A stretch of 64,000 bases of DNA from Rotaria sp. Silwood1. Its lineage: Eukaryota > Rotifera > Eurotatoria > Philodinida > Philodinidae. The notes below the pieces were generated by a model. It had not been told where the DNA came from. It saw nothing but the letters and a program-made list of their open reading frames with translations, and did not search any database. Of this stretch, positions 11,564 through 25,240 are shown in pieces. The position numbers were made by a program, and so were the translations under genes. Within the stretch, counting starts at the first letter, position 1. Each line of letters starts with the position of its first letter. The DNA lies in contig CAJNOP010000020.1 of NCBI GenBank assembly GCA_905250075.1, positions 564,214-628,213 of the forward strand, in the 5' to 3' direction.

Positions 11564-12380
11564 CTGTTTAATTATATCGAATAAGCAGAAATCATATGGT
11601 GCCAAATAAGGAGATTTAGGTGGTTGTGGTATTATTGTTATACCTTCCGATTCAAGATAATTAGACACATCTTTATGAATATGTGGTCTTCCATTATCAT
11701 GGTGAAGTTTAATACCAAGGGTTTCAAAGGAGGGTTCTTGAAGTTTGATTTCATCGGCGAGAGTTTTCAAACAGTTGTCGATATAATACTGATGGTCAGC
11801 AGTTAGTGCCCGTTCGATGTGGTGAATCAGAACAGGACGAGTGGACTTTAAAAAAATGGAAAATCAAATTCTTGGGATAAGCTTACTGTGTCGAACTAGA
11901 GTAGGTGAAGAATCTTCTCTTGCTATCTGCACAGTATTTGATGGCTTTTGATCGATTTGTTTATGATCAAACCGAGATTCGTCACCTGATGCACATGATA
12001 TAAGCGCCATGTTCCTTCTTTAAATTTTGATAAACTTTGTTTGAGTATTCGAACTCGATCAGTCCATTGAAAATCGATTAGATGCTTCGGTGTATAACGA
12101 GTGATAGTTTTCGTAAGCTTTAAATGATTAGAGATGATTTGCTGAATGTTATCGTAAGTCAGACCAATTAACTCTTCCACTTCTTCTATTGTAATAAAAC
12201 GATCACATCACTAAGAAGGTGGCCAAGTTCAATATTTTCATTTGTTGTCACAGTAACTGACCTATACCATGTCGTACTTCATCTTTACCTTCTTTCCGAC
12301 CTTCATGAAACTATTTAGATCAACTTTCAACTATTCTAAGAGAGGGAGCTTCATCACCATGAACAAGTTTGACACAACAA
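11563..12380 (-). pseudogene. Mariner-family transposase, frameshifted and truncated
   Basis: Read on the minus strand, pieces of a mariner transposase follow one another in order but in different frames. The N-terminal helix-turn-helix part is HGDEAPSLRIVES then FHEGRKEGKDEVRHG, with an in-frame stop between. Next comes a second DNA-binding segment around LTYDNIQQIISNHLKL and TPKHLIDFQW. The first catalytic Asp is in SGDESRF, reached by a frameshift near 11975-12000. The second is in LHHDNGRPH and the third in PYLAPYDFCLF. The C-terminus is cut at 11563 by the palindrome. Several disabling changes mean it cannot encode an active enzyme. No terminal inverted repeats were found. Confidence 0.85.
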
Positions 12381-13183
12381 CAGCTGCTATCAACATTTTA
12401 TTATTATATCATCAGTTGAAGATTGATCCATTAGCACAGAGGAAAGAGCATCGTTTTTTCTATCACTACATAAAAAAAGAAAATGTCTTCAGCCTCTCAA
12501 TACGAAAATAACGTAATCATGTCACTCCTTTTGAAATACTCTACTTTCTTTTTCAATTATATTCAATCAATGAATTGGATACTAGAAAAATACAAGAGTC
12601 TTCTATAATTAGTTCGACGAAAATGATTACTTTGTTACCTTTTTATCAATCATGGTTTGATCAAGATTCAGAAATATGTTATGAAAACATTTTCTGTCAA
12701 CTAAACTTCTTTGTTCAGCTATATCAAATGTTGACATAGCATCATCCATCAATCTAAGTGTTGACAGAAAATGGCTAGAACTAGTTAAGGCTATTGACAT
12801 GTACACGAGTGCATCTAATAAACGTATATTATTAGTGATTGCATTAGTTTCAAGCAATGATTAAGCTCGTGACGCATGTATACGTCGTCAGTAACCAAAT
12901 GGTCAATATGACAGTCCATTTTCTTTCAGAAAGCTACCTAAAAAAGCAAGTTTTTGTGTGTTTTGTTTTTTTTCAGTTTCGACATTATAAATAATTTTAA
13001 AGACAAACGATCGAAATCGCTTGTTACTTGAAATATAAATGAATAATGAGATGAGTCATTCAAAAGCTATTTAATCAACAGGAGCGAACAGAAAAAAACG
13101 TCAACAAACAAAGCGAATATAATTTTTTGTTGCATCGTCTTCTAGTAAAATAGCTATCTGTCGGAAAAAAAATTGATTCTTCG
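12381..13183. other. Intergenic stretch upstream of the WD-repeat gene
   Basis: No gene is recognised. A 76-aa open stretch on the minus strand (12627-12857) has coding-like composition, but its upstream continuation is in another frame and no family is recognised. The rest is AT-rich and presumably holds the promoter of the gene at 13184. Confidence 0.4.
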
Positions 13184-16100
13184 ATGGAACTAACTGAATC
13201 TTATCTTCTTCTCAAAGGAAATACGTCTTCACTAAACGCGATCATTCCTAAAGACGACGATTCTAAACGACTTAATACGCATCTCGAAGCAATTCATTCT
13301 GATACAGTTAAAAATGAAGAACAACGATTGCAGAAGTCTTCACTGTCATCATTTAATCAGAACTCAATTCATATTGTTACTGGAACTAATACACAAGCTT
13401 TACCAGATGACATTATCAATTCTGCATCATCTGAGCAACATGCTCGTCGAACAGTGACATTTGATGATGACACAGCGCTTTTCCAATCGATTTCGAATCG
13501 ACCTATTCGTACATCATATGTAAATTTTCGATTACCTAATCATGGCTTAATTTCAAATGATCAACAAGAGGCAGAATCATCCAATAACCGACACTCATTA
13601 GATAATGATATCGGTTCGGGTACAATCAATCTTACTACACCAGATTTAACTCAACTCGTAAGTAAAGCCAAATTCATCTTCTACTAATAGTGATTTTATA
13701 TATGTATCTTTCAATAATTGTCATATAAGCATGAAGTCCTAATGATTTGATATTCAGCAGAAAAAAATATTTTTTAAGCATCAATATTTTTATGATAAAA
13801 CATTCCGATCGAGACCTATCAATAAAGAAGTTTTGTTACCTCAGTTTTTTTAAATAGTGACTAGAAATGCGGAATGAATCAATTCTAGGACGATGATTAG
13901 AAAGATGGTATTTTTTAGCATGGAGAATTGATTCTTCTGTCAATTTTTTTATAACAGTTTTGCTCACTTTTGATTGTGGTACCTGAAGTTATCATTGAAA
14001 AATATTATATCCTATTGTTACTATATAAAGATTGCAAACTAAAGCATCTGATAAAGTATTCAAAGTTGATCACGGCTGACATGAACAATCGGCATAAATC
14101 TGTGGTTTATTAATACTGCAGATATGCTCCTGTTGAACTCAAGCTCTAGGGATATGAATAGATCTATTCATCCATACTCCAAAATAACGTATTTCGAGTA
14201 TTCAGAACTACATTTAAAAACTCATCAATTCCAATCACTTTTAGATCTCATGTTTTAGAGACGATAAAATCTAATGATAAATTCGAATAGACCAGTCAAA
14301 GTTGAACATAATTGATATAAAATAATTGATAGGACAATCAATCCTCACTACTAAACAAAAAAATGTCATCTTTGAAACTACGATTCACGAATTGACGTAT
14401 CTCTGATGGTGACAGAAGCTTGAATTAATAATTTTACTAGTGATATCTGTCTATATTTATATTTAAAGCTTTCGAAAGACGAATATATTCCAGGTGGCTT
14501 TGCTAATCTCGATCATGAATTAGAAGAAGAATTCTTAAATGATTTTGCCGATGAATTCGATGATGAAACAACACGACGTAATCGACATAGTTCTTCAATT
14601 CGTCCTAGTGATTCTATTGTAAATGTTACTCGATCACCAATCGAACTCTGGCAACGTGTACGCATTCTTATTGCTGTTCATCTCTATAAGGTATTTTTTT
14701 AACAACTCTTTTAAGTATCATCAGTTTTCTTTTGAATTTGTCTTTTGTTTTCTTGAAATAGATTCAAAATAAAACACTTCATCCATATGATAATACATTT
14801 TCTACATCAACAGTAATCGAGCCATCGAAAAGAAAAATCATTGATAATAATAGGCTTCCGAGTGGAATAGATGAATTTGATTATATAGAAAAATTATTCG
14901 AACAAAAAGAAAATATAGAAGAACAAAAGATTACATTTGGTCTTTCAATAATACAACAATTTTCGCTTGATTCTTCTCAACAGTATCAATGTGTAGATTT
15001 TTATGATGTTGGACAAGGATATATTTTTATGTGTAATGTTATCAATTTGGATGTGCCACAAGTTAATATAAAAGATTATTCAAATCTAGGACAACTTCAA
15101 TCATGTAGTATATTGCGAATCGATATACAAAAAGAAAGAAAAGTAATGAATATTAATGTTTTATTTCAGATAAATCTAACAATAAAAAATGTCAAGTATC
15201 TGAACCAATTTTGAATCTAACAATAGATTCATCATTAACAAAAGCCAGTAAACTTGTTATATATCCAATCAATAAAAAATCATCAAATAAAATTCAATCA
15301 ATTGAGTTTGATTGTCCTTTTCGATTTAATTTTATGATTTGTATACCTATCCTTCGGTTAATTCTTAGTTTTATTAATATTAAACAACAAAAATCATTAA
15401 TGATAATCATCGGTGATGCATCACGTAAAGGTATTTTTATATCAAAACAAGAAATACCTGATTATGTTCATAGCATTCTTTATATACATGAATCAACAAT
15501 GCTTTTTATTGGTATGAAAAACTAAAGGTTTCAAATAAAAAACAAATTCTAATAATGGTTTGTGTCTGGACTTTGTTGTCACATGCAATACATACATTAT
15601 GAACTTAAAAAATTACAAAACCAAAATATCAAAAATATTCCTTGTTCTTTAATTTTTCCTAATTTTGCTCACACATTCTACTTTTATCGTTTGATAGTGA
15701 CAGAACCAGGTTTGGTTCCAGAGGAGAAGATTCAGTCCACTCTCAAAATGAGATGATCCTAGATTAGCAGATAAGAAAATACCTGATTTTCAGGTTCAAA
15801 CACAACTGAGTATCCCTTTGCTACAAATATTTTCTAACTTCATCATCAATTTATCTCATGTACTTTATCAATAAACATGCAACAATAGTCTTGTATAAGT
15901 CGAACTTTTGGTACCTTAGGTGAAACGTTGGCATGATCATATTAGACCAATGAAATAACGTCAATAGCTTCTTCAACACAAAATCTAATTTTTATCAAAA
16001 CAGTTCAATTTATAAACTGTTCCAGAAGATCTGACCTAATGAATATTATTGTTTAATATATCCTTCTTGATAAAGCACATGATATTATATTGAGAGATAA

Positions 16101-19100
16101 AAACAGATTTGCAATCAAAAAAATCAAACGAAAGTATCCAAACAATAAAAGAAAGACTTTTGAATAAAATTAAGAAAAAATAAAGATAATCAATCATTTT
16201 TCGATACTTTTGTGATACGATTTTTTGAACGTTCGTAATGTGCATATTTCATGTAAAAAAAAAAATCTTAGACAGAAAACATTATTAGAACATGACAAAC
16301 ATATTTTTCGATCATATGTTATTATATACTTCAGGTTGTATGGGTCGTGTTTTATTATACAATACTCAACCACTTCAATTTACTTCTCAACCATTATTTG
16401 TTTCTGAACTTACTAATTTACCATTTCAATCAATGGAACCAATAATACATATATGTCACGTAATAACATATCGATCTATTGGTCTTTTATCAAATCGATA
16501 TTTTGTTTTATGGCAATATACATCGGAAGAAAGAATATTAACAAAATTTTGTAATCCATATCGTTATGACTTTATTCGTTGTCATTATAATTCAAAATTT
16601 GATTATATAATATTTGCTTTTATAGATGGTTTTATTTTAATTTATCAAATACATCAAATGAAACCAATACGTCGTTATCATTATCATTGGAAAATGATAA
16701 CTGATTTAGAAAATAGTAAAGATCAAAATTTACTTCTTTCATCATCAATTGATCATGTTATTAATGTTTGGAATTTAGGTACATAGAATTCATAAATAAA
16801 TAAAAAAAATATAACATATGCGTATTATTTTTTATTTTTAGAAACTCTTCAACATCTTTATCAATATAATGCAAATGAGGAAATATTTCAAATTGACGTT
16901 ATTCATGAAAATCTATTTTATTATCGTACATTAAAACATATTATTCTTTTTAAATTAAATTTAAATACAATATTATTTTCAACTACAAAAACAAAAATTA
17001 AATCACTGAAATTATTTACCGATATGCACCGAACTGCACGTGTTACTGCTTTATCTGAGGATAATTCATGTATACTTATATCACCAGTTAGTGGATGTTG
17101 TCTGACTTATGTGTCGAATATAGCTAAGAAACCGATTAAGCAAATATTACATGATATTAGCAGGTATTAAAACACGATCTAAAAGAAGTTTCCAAGTACA
17201 TATAGTAGAAATTTGCATTCGCCCTCCGACATATCGGGACTGGCAGTACCACCGAAATATCACAGGTCATAACAGTCATTATTAACATACAATCACAAAC
17301 CGTTACAGGTGTGGCTATTATACGATAAAAGGTCGCATATCGATAATGTCACATTGTAATATACGAGCTACTTCTTTATTGCATTTGTAGAAGATTAAAC
17401 AAAAAAGATACTGAAGAAATGTGTCCTAAAATAGATAGAAAAAAAATAATATTCATGTAATAAATAAAGGTTGTTACATGATGGCGTTTCATATTTTAAT
17501 TTCACGAAGATTTTACCAATAGCTACTTTAACATAACATAAAGATTGAAGAACATCATCGAAATTGAAGACAAATGGAAAATTTGAAAGTTTTGTTCTTC
17601 ATCTTTGATAAATGAAAAACTATCTTTGGTTAAATTAAATATTTTAAGCGAAATATAGAATTTCAAGGAGGAAACAGTAATGAAATGTAAATCAATATGA
17701 AAAATACAATTTTTTTTTAAGAAATAAAATAGTTAAGTTTTACGATTCCAAGTTACACAAATTAGTTGTAACAAATTTTATATATTCTTATAATATCTCT
17801 ATGCTTGATTACTGTACAGAAGCTTGTGTACCAACAATCATAAATTAATGTTGACTAGGCCATGAACGATTATGAATTTCGTCTGATACACTCCATAGCT
17901 TACTCGTCACTGAGATATACACTTATGCCGATACTCACTTCTAGTTGGTCATTACATGCAAGAAGATTAACTATGACAATAAATGAACTTAGAATTAGAT
18001 TATCCTTCTGCTTAGAATGACAGCAAATGAATTTGTTGGAAGGTGATCAACTTTAAAGATGATTTTGATATATACTCATTAACATTTTACCGATTCATTA
18101 TTTTTATTATTTCTTTGAGATTCCCGATTCTTCTTATTCATTGTGTAACTCATCATAGAAATAAATATTATTTAAATGAAAGATCATCCAGTTTCTCTCG
18201 ATGATCTATATCAGTAACTTTCTTTTCATTCGCTTTTCCGATGCATATGGTATAGAGAGAATGGTTATTCAGTTATGATACCTGCATCATGAATTATGAT
18301 CTAGTCTTTTCTTAGTTATTGACTTAAGTTAGCTATTAATTTGACACATCATTATAATTACTAAGTACAATTAATATCAATACAAATTAAATTACAACAT
18401 TTCTAATACTGCAGGTATCATCTGAGACAATTGTTGATAGCTTCGGATAGCTATTGCTGAATTTCGGCAAGATGTATACTGACACTCTTATTTATATGTC
18501 ATCTAAACAAATTGATTCGTGTATAAATTTTTATTGATTATAAAGTTTTGATTATATATAATTTAGATCAAGTATCTATTTACTTCAATTTGACGGTGAA
18601 ATAGTTCTTTATCGTGCTGATAATAATCCATGTGTAGCTGAATATAAAATCCGAACCAAATCAGAACAATATGCTATTACTTGTATGACATTGATTAATC
18701 CAATGCGTACACAACTCTTTAATATACATACTATGCAAACTTCAACAGAAAAATCTCTTGAAAAACAAGTTGTCTTTTTTGGTCATGCTAATGGTTATAT
18801 ATCTCTTTTTCAAGGTATTATTTATTCCAATTGTTCTTTTTTTCCCTTACTTTTAATACTATGAGTCTCTTTTAGGTGAATCACTAGTTATGGAACCTAT
18901 ATTAGCACATAAAAATTCAATATTATGTCTTGAAACATCACGAGCTAGTATGGACATGTCAAATATATTATTTACAAATTGTGAAATTCTTCTTTCATCA
19001 AGTATAGATCGAATTATTTATTTATGGAATTTAACTATAAATAAATCAGATGACTGTATTCAATTAATTCATATATTAACTATTGAACAAGAAAAAAATA

Positions 19101-20824
19101 TTTCATTTGAATCAATCAAATATTTATCTATGGTTGATAATTTTATTGTTGCTAATTATTCAGATCAAAGTTTTTTACATATTTGGCAATTATTAAATAT
19201 TTCTATTCGAACAAGCACTCATAATCAATGGGGTATTGTTGAACATCCAACAAAAGGTAGCCATCATCATGGGCAAATACAAGGTAAAAGAGTATTTATA
19301 CTTCAGATTTTTTTTTTAAATAACTTTTTTTTTCTATTTCGCATAGCTATAACTGCAACACCGAAATTAAAATTATTTGCTTCATCTGATAGTGAAGGAT
19401 ATATAAAAATATGGGATAATACAAATAGTTTATTACGTGAAATATATCTTGATAAATCACTTTGTGCTATTGAATTTCTTTTACAAAATGGTGAATTAAT
19501 TATTGCTTATCAAAATAATATTCATTTAATATTACCGGAAAATTATTTACCTAATTATAAAAAATTTAAAATAAAACAACAAAATATTATTAATTATAGT
19601 GCAGAAAATAATCGTTTAGAAATTAGTCAACCGTTGAGTATACCTTATCAATTATTACCAATATTTGTTTATCATATTAAAACTCATCATAGGAAAAAAC
19701 GATTACAAAGATTTGAACGACAATTAGAAGGTTAAAATTTATTTTAAAATAGAAAAAAACAAGAATAGATTATACTATGAATTCGAGTATTTTATTGATT
19801 TTATATCAAAAACGATAGACTATATCCATGAAGAGAAACATCTCTGGAAAAAGAATTTTTGTGCACGTTTCTAATCGTTTAACAGAACACAGTTTTGTCC
19901 GAGACAAATAATCCATTAAGACTTATAATATTGAAGATTTAACTTGTTTTCGAAGAAAAAAATCTAACTAGGAACTGTCACCTGATTACCAGATTTTAAG
20001 CTTCTATTTTATTAATGAGAGAAGATCACTGTAGTAGTATGAACTGTAAAGAGTTTTTTTCTCATTACGTTTTGGTTTAGATGCCAACTCTATATGGCAC
20101 AGGACCTTGTCGTATTTATTGTAAACAATAACTACTTAAGGATTATGCTAGTGTAATGACTTTCTAGTTACTTGTAGCAGATTACCTGACAACTTAGTAT
20201 TCAGGTGTAGACGCTGAATAATTTTTGCATTGATTTTTAGAAAACACGAATTGTGAGAATATGATATTTGAGGCAAGCCATACACGACTATAGAAGATAT
20301 TCTTTTCAATCGAAGAAGCGTTGGTCTCAATCCCATCATGTCCATATCTACTCCTATAAAACATTAAAAAAAATAAATTTAAATATAGATCAATAGTTCT
20401 GGATCTTTCCATCACTAGTTTCGATTTAACTTTTCTCTGTTCAAAAAATATCATCAAACATATATCGATTCATATCACAAACATTATTATGTATATGTAG
20501 TAAAACCCATAATCGTAATTTCCATCTATTTATCATTATAAATAATGAATTTATAAATTTTCTATATCGAATAATATAAATTTCATAAAAATTTTGAATA
20601 TACACTGTTTTTTTCTAGGTCTTTTTACTGTCATTGAAAGTGATAGTTCTGAATCAGACAATGAAAATTCTCCGTCATCAAATACTGATCGTTTATCAAC
20701 AATTAGTGATGATTCGAATTGGCTTGATTTAGCTGAAGATGTCAAAGACATATTGCGAATGAAAAAATATGAAATTCGATATGAAAACAAACAATTAAAT
20801 ACAATAACAAGAGATAATAAATGA
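13184..20824 (+). CDS. WD40-repeat protein, WDR97/WDR87-like
   Basis: Ten-exon model, 1131 aa: 13184-13657, 14469-14690, 14762-15107, 15170-15511, 16335-16778, 16842-17163, 18567-18814, 18876-19283, 19347-19730, 20619-20824. The first exon (about 158 aa) is polar and probably disordered. WD40 blades follow, with blade ends such as LLSSSIDHVINVWNL, LLSSSIDRIIYLWNL and LFASSDSEGYIKIWD. The segment after IKIWD (SLLREIYLDKSLCAIEFLLQNGELIIAYQNNIHLI, then a YLP motif) matches my memory of the WDR97/WDR87 class, large WD proteins associated with cilia and testis. The last exon is acidic and Ser-rich. The junction before it uses a weak donor (GTTAAA); if unused, the protein ends at 19735. Introns of 0.8-1.4 kb contain no gene. 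Confidence 0.7.
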
Positions 20825-20847
20825 ACAATCTTTATCGTAAAAATAAA

Positions 20848-23120
20848 TTAAAATGGTCTAAAAGAATGAAAATCAGTTTGACTATTATTGATTTCTGGTA
20901 TCGAATTGTTTGCATGTTTAACAAATTGAGATCGATATAAATAATCCAATTTTGCTTTTTGTCCATATTCATTAGTCCATTCAATAAGAAAACTAATTTG
21001 TCTATGACGTGGTGGTATACAATCATATGTTGATAATGATTTACGTGAATTACGTATATATTTGCTATCATTTAAATCAATTTCAAGATTTAAAAAATCT
21101 GTTGTCGATAAATTTTCAGCAATAAACATTGTAAAATCATATTCTTTTGTTGTTACATAATAATTACAATCTTTTCCCTAAAAGAAAAACAAAAATTTTC
21201 ATAAACAACAAAACAAATATTTGTTTTAATAACAAACCCTTTGTGGTTGAATATTATTTTTTAAAACAATAGCAATTAAACAATCAGTTAAAAGTGTTGC
21301 TGATTCAGGAGTAACTTGAACATTTATTTGAACTTTTGAATGTATGACTAGAGTATAATCTCTGATAGATTGATTATCTTCATTCCAAAAACTAGTTGAA
21401 AATGGTATCAGAACATAAAAACCAGATCTTAATGAACCAATCCAATGAGTAAATGCTCCACGACTTGTACATAATACAGCGTGACTTGTTCCAACATCTT
21501 TTGATGGTCCTTGCTCAACATTACATAATACAAATGATTGTGTATGATAATTTCTTATTCGACGATTTGGACGATGATATACTAAACTAATATTAACTAA
21601 AGATGTTCTACAAATATTTAAAACAAAATTAAACAATATAAACAAATTAAAAATATATATTTACCTTGATAAATGAAATTGAAATGTCGGAATTAATTGT
21701 GTACATGATTGTGTAAAACGATTTACTTCACGTATATCATAATAATCATTTGCATAAGAAGATATTGTAATTGAATTAAAAAAATGAAGAAATTTTGGCC
21801 AAGAAATCCAAAAAACACCTGGTGATACAGTATTTCTATTAATATTATTTAATTTATTAAGAATATCTAGTGCTATAAATTCATCACTATAATTTGAATG
21901 AGCATGTGGATCGCGAACTAATACAAATTGCATTGCGGTATTTGATATTGAATGTGCTGCAAGTACAGAAAATGCATGATTATTTGGAATATTATTTCGA
22001 GCATATTCTTCAACACTAACATCCGAACGACCCGTTGTTGCTCCAATTAATAAACTAAAAACGACAAAAAAAAAATTCTTTTTCTATAAAATTTTTGCAA
22101 AGAAGAAAACCAATTACTCAGATTCGCAAGCTGATAAAAGCTTCGCCCAAGCGATCTCACTATCTAATGTACTATTTGATGGATTAAGATCAATATGATC
22201 ACATGGTGCACCAGTTAGTAATTGAAGACCTTCTTCTGTTTGTCCACTTATTAACTCAGCATAGGAACCAAATAATTTTGCACATGCCTTTTCAATAATT
22301 GGTACATATAATTGACGATGATGTGCTTGTGTAAAGGCAAGTTGATTGTATTGTGTGCATGGAAAACAATCATCAACAATCACTGTTTTCCATAAACCAT
22401 TATGACAAATACGTACAAGATAAACACCTTGATCATTAATTGTTTCTGTCAATAGTATATGTTCAAGCATTTGTGGTCGTTCAGTAATTAAAGCTAATGC
22501 AGCCATAAGCCAACAATCACCAAGAGCACCTTGTTGAATATCACTTGGTTTTGGTGATGAATAAACTGACCAGTTTAAACAAAGATCTGTTGCTGATAAT
22601 GGAGATATTTCAGAAATTCGCAACCATTTTAATGGATGATTAATAAGTGAATCGATTTGTCCAATAGAACGAGATATTGGAGGAAATTGATCATCAACAA
22701 AATTTGTATTGTTCTAGAAAAAGGAATAATACAATTATGATTCAAAATATATTTCAAAAAAAAAAAGATAGAATAAATTAATTACTTGTTGACAAAATAA
22801 AATAATATTAGCAAAGAGTTTTTTTGCATTTGTTTCATCAGTAAGTCGACGATCATGTATAGCAAGTGACACATATGTTGTTGGGGACGTTTTTGTATTA
22901 ACAAGATTATTCTAAACGAAAAAAAAAACAAGAATATTTAATAAAGAACCAAAAATCAATATCAATAAATTCTTACCGAAGATATCATTGATTGATTATT
23001 TAAACCATTACTTTCTAATCGATATGATCTAGTTGTTGGTATTTGACTTAAGCCTAGAGTTTTTTCTAACTTTTTTCGTTGCTGAGCGATAAAATTATTA
23101 ATAAATGAGATATTATTCAT
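20848..23120 (-). CDS. CAPN15: Calpain-15 (SOL)-like cysteine protease, possibly inactive
   Basis: Predicted 651 aa, exons 22977-23120, 22786-22911, 22118-22713, 21665-22054, 21238-21607, 20848-21177; all phases close. The calpain protease core is clear: QQGALGDCWLMAALA with the nucleophile Cys, GVYLVRICHNGLWKTVIVDD, GSYAELISGQTEEGLQLLTGAP, and NNHAFSVL with the catalytic His. The third catalytic position, Asn in the family RNPWG motif, is Asp here (VRDPHAH), and the following Trp is also lost. The C-terminal part is a divergent calpain-15-type domain (FVLCNVEQGPS, SFLIEWTNEYGQKA). The N-terminal zinc fingers of the SOL family are absent from this model. The start is chosen because a 3' splice site (TTTTTTTGTAG) lies nine bases upstream. 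Family call firm; activity uncertain. Confidence 0.85.
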
Positions 23121-25240
23121 ATTGATTATCTACAAAAAAATTGTAAAATAAATATTCAAAACGTCAGCTTGCTAAGTGTATCCAATTTTCGTTTTTTTTG
23201 TCTCTGACTCATTATTTTTATAAGCGTTTATTTTACCTACGTAACCTCGAACAGTCAGCTAGTGATGTGAGTCATCACATCAGTTTGCCCTTTTTCTCCT
23301 TCTCTTTGAAGACGGAGAACAAGCAAGAGAGAAGAAAAAAAAAACATATTATACATTATGTTACCATGCAAATTGATGACGCTAGACTATGGACAATAAA
23401 AGAATATACCAGAATGATCTATGCCACTATTTTTATTATACCATATAGTTACATTTTAACTTAAAATTAATCAAAACATGAGTTTTGGTTATTTTATTGT
23501 ATATTCTTTTAATTGTATAATGTTTACCTCATATGGTTTTTTTTCTATGATGAATTATAAGTCACGTTCTTCTCGTTCTTTCTCGATGATTTTTTTTAGT
23601 ATAAAAAGAAACACGATGTCAAACGGAATTTTGCTTCTGAGTAATTTTTTAGTGACTTCATGACAGGTGTACTTGAATAAAATCATTAACCTCGAATGTC
23701 TCTATACATCTGATCAATCAAGTAGACTGAAATCAGAAGAGGAAGACAAAAAAAGTTGATGTTTACACCATTTCATACAATCCGATATTTTAAATCACGT
23801 GTAGTCAAAAATAAAATTCCATCTGTTGTATATTTCATATTTTAATAGTATACGTGCAATCTTATCTGATTCAATTCTTTCGAATGTTGTTTTAACTAGA
23901 CTGAGTATCATCAAATATCAGCGAAACAATGAAAAAATTACGAACAGAAACAAAAAAAGAAGAATCGCGTATATATAATGTCAATGTATGTGATTATATG
24001 CCTTTAGCAAATAGTTTTTTTTTACATATGTGAATATTAGATGCACTCGTTCAAATAATATGAAATGAGTAAATTCTAAGTTTTTCGAAAGCCTTTTAAG
24101 CTTCATCAAGATCTAATTCCTATGATAATACAAGACTGCAACGATGTATTCGTTAATAAAAATCGTTGAATTTTACAGAGAAAATTTTATTTAGTAAATC
24201 AACATAAATTTTATATAATACAAGCAGAACCTTTACTTATTACTTAATTAATGAAGTATCATTAAAAAAGTTTTTTAAATAGCCTATACTTTATTACCTT
24301 TTCGGAACTAGAGATGTAACGGTGACAGTGGTGCTTTGCTCCATTCATGTATCAATCTGGTGTATAGCTTTTCACTGATCCAAACATGTATACGTATAGA
24401 CTAATGGTGAATGCATGATAAAAATACAGTGATCTTGGATTAATATTGAGTTTTTCGATTCGAAAAGCTATTGTAATAAAAAACTGAAATTCAAAAAGAA
24501 AAAAAGATTTAAAGATTTTCGGAATCCAGGAATTCGAATCTCTTGGAGGTTTGTTCAAATTCTCGAATTCAAGTTTCTCGTTCGGGCAAAATTTAGTTCT
24601 TGTGATTTAGTTATTATATAAACTTTAGTTATTTTCTTGAAATATACCATCTGCGACCAAAAACGTTGAAATGAATCTAAGATCACCGTAATTTTATCAT
24701 GTATCCACTGTCTTCACCGTTATTCTATACGTGTACATCTACACCAGAGCAGTGCTTTACGTAAGACTGCTACACTGTTTCTTTGGTGCATTAGTCAATT
24801 CTATTATTGATTTCGATGCAAAATAGGAAAGTAGAAGAAAGACTTTATCCTTTTAAATCAGAGATTAAATAACTTGTGAAAATCACTTATTTAGATTATA
24901 ATTGGCTTGAAGTTCAGTCGAAATATTTTAAATAGTATTGAAAAAACTAAACTCATCGGTCTAGATAAATGTAATAAGTTTTAAAATAGTATGTTTTAAT
25001 CGATTTGTATTAAATGAACGTTGACAAATGTTTAATTATAAAAATTAGTGAATCACATTAAGTTTTATTTTGCTTTCTTTATTTTTGCAACCATCAGTTA
25101 TTCATAAAAATTAATTTATTTTCTATTTTTCTTCACTAATTTATTCAAAAAAAAAAATTAAAAATTCTTTTGTTTTGGTATTTGTCGGTGATTCCAAACA
25201 AATTAGTATTTCAAAAATTTTTCTGTTTCTTGTTTAATCT
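23121..25240. other. Intergenic stretch between calpain-like and TRPV-like genes
   Basis: AT-rich, no exon recognised on either strand. It should contain the calpain promoter (left part) and the 3' flank of the channel gene (right part). Confidence 0.5.

Noticed and set aside
12627-12857. 76-aa ORF on the minus strand with protein-like composition
   Set aside because: Upstream continuation is in another frame and no family is recognised; could be a relic but not supportable as a gene.
20148-20457. Two overlapping minus-strand ORFs within the last intron of the WD-repeat gene
   Set aside because: No recognised motif; short, AT-driven.
24352-24600. GGAATTCGAATCTC stretch resembling a tRNA T-arm
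   Set aside because: No matching acceptor stem, D-arm or anticodon arm could be drawn; no tRNA, rRNA or CRISPR array was found anywhere in the window.
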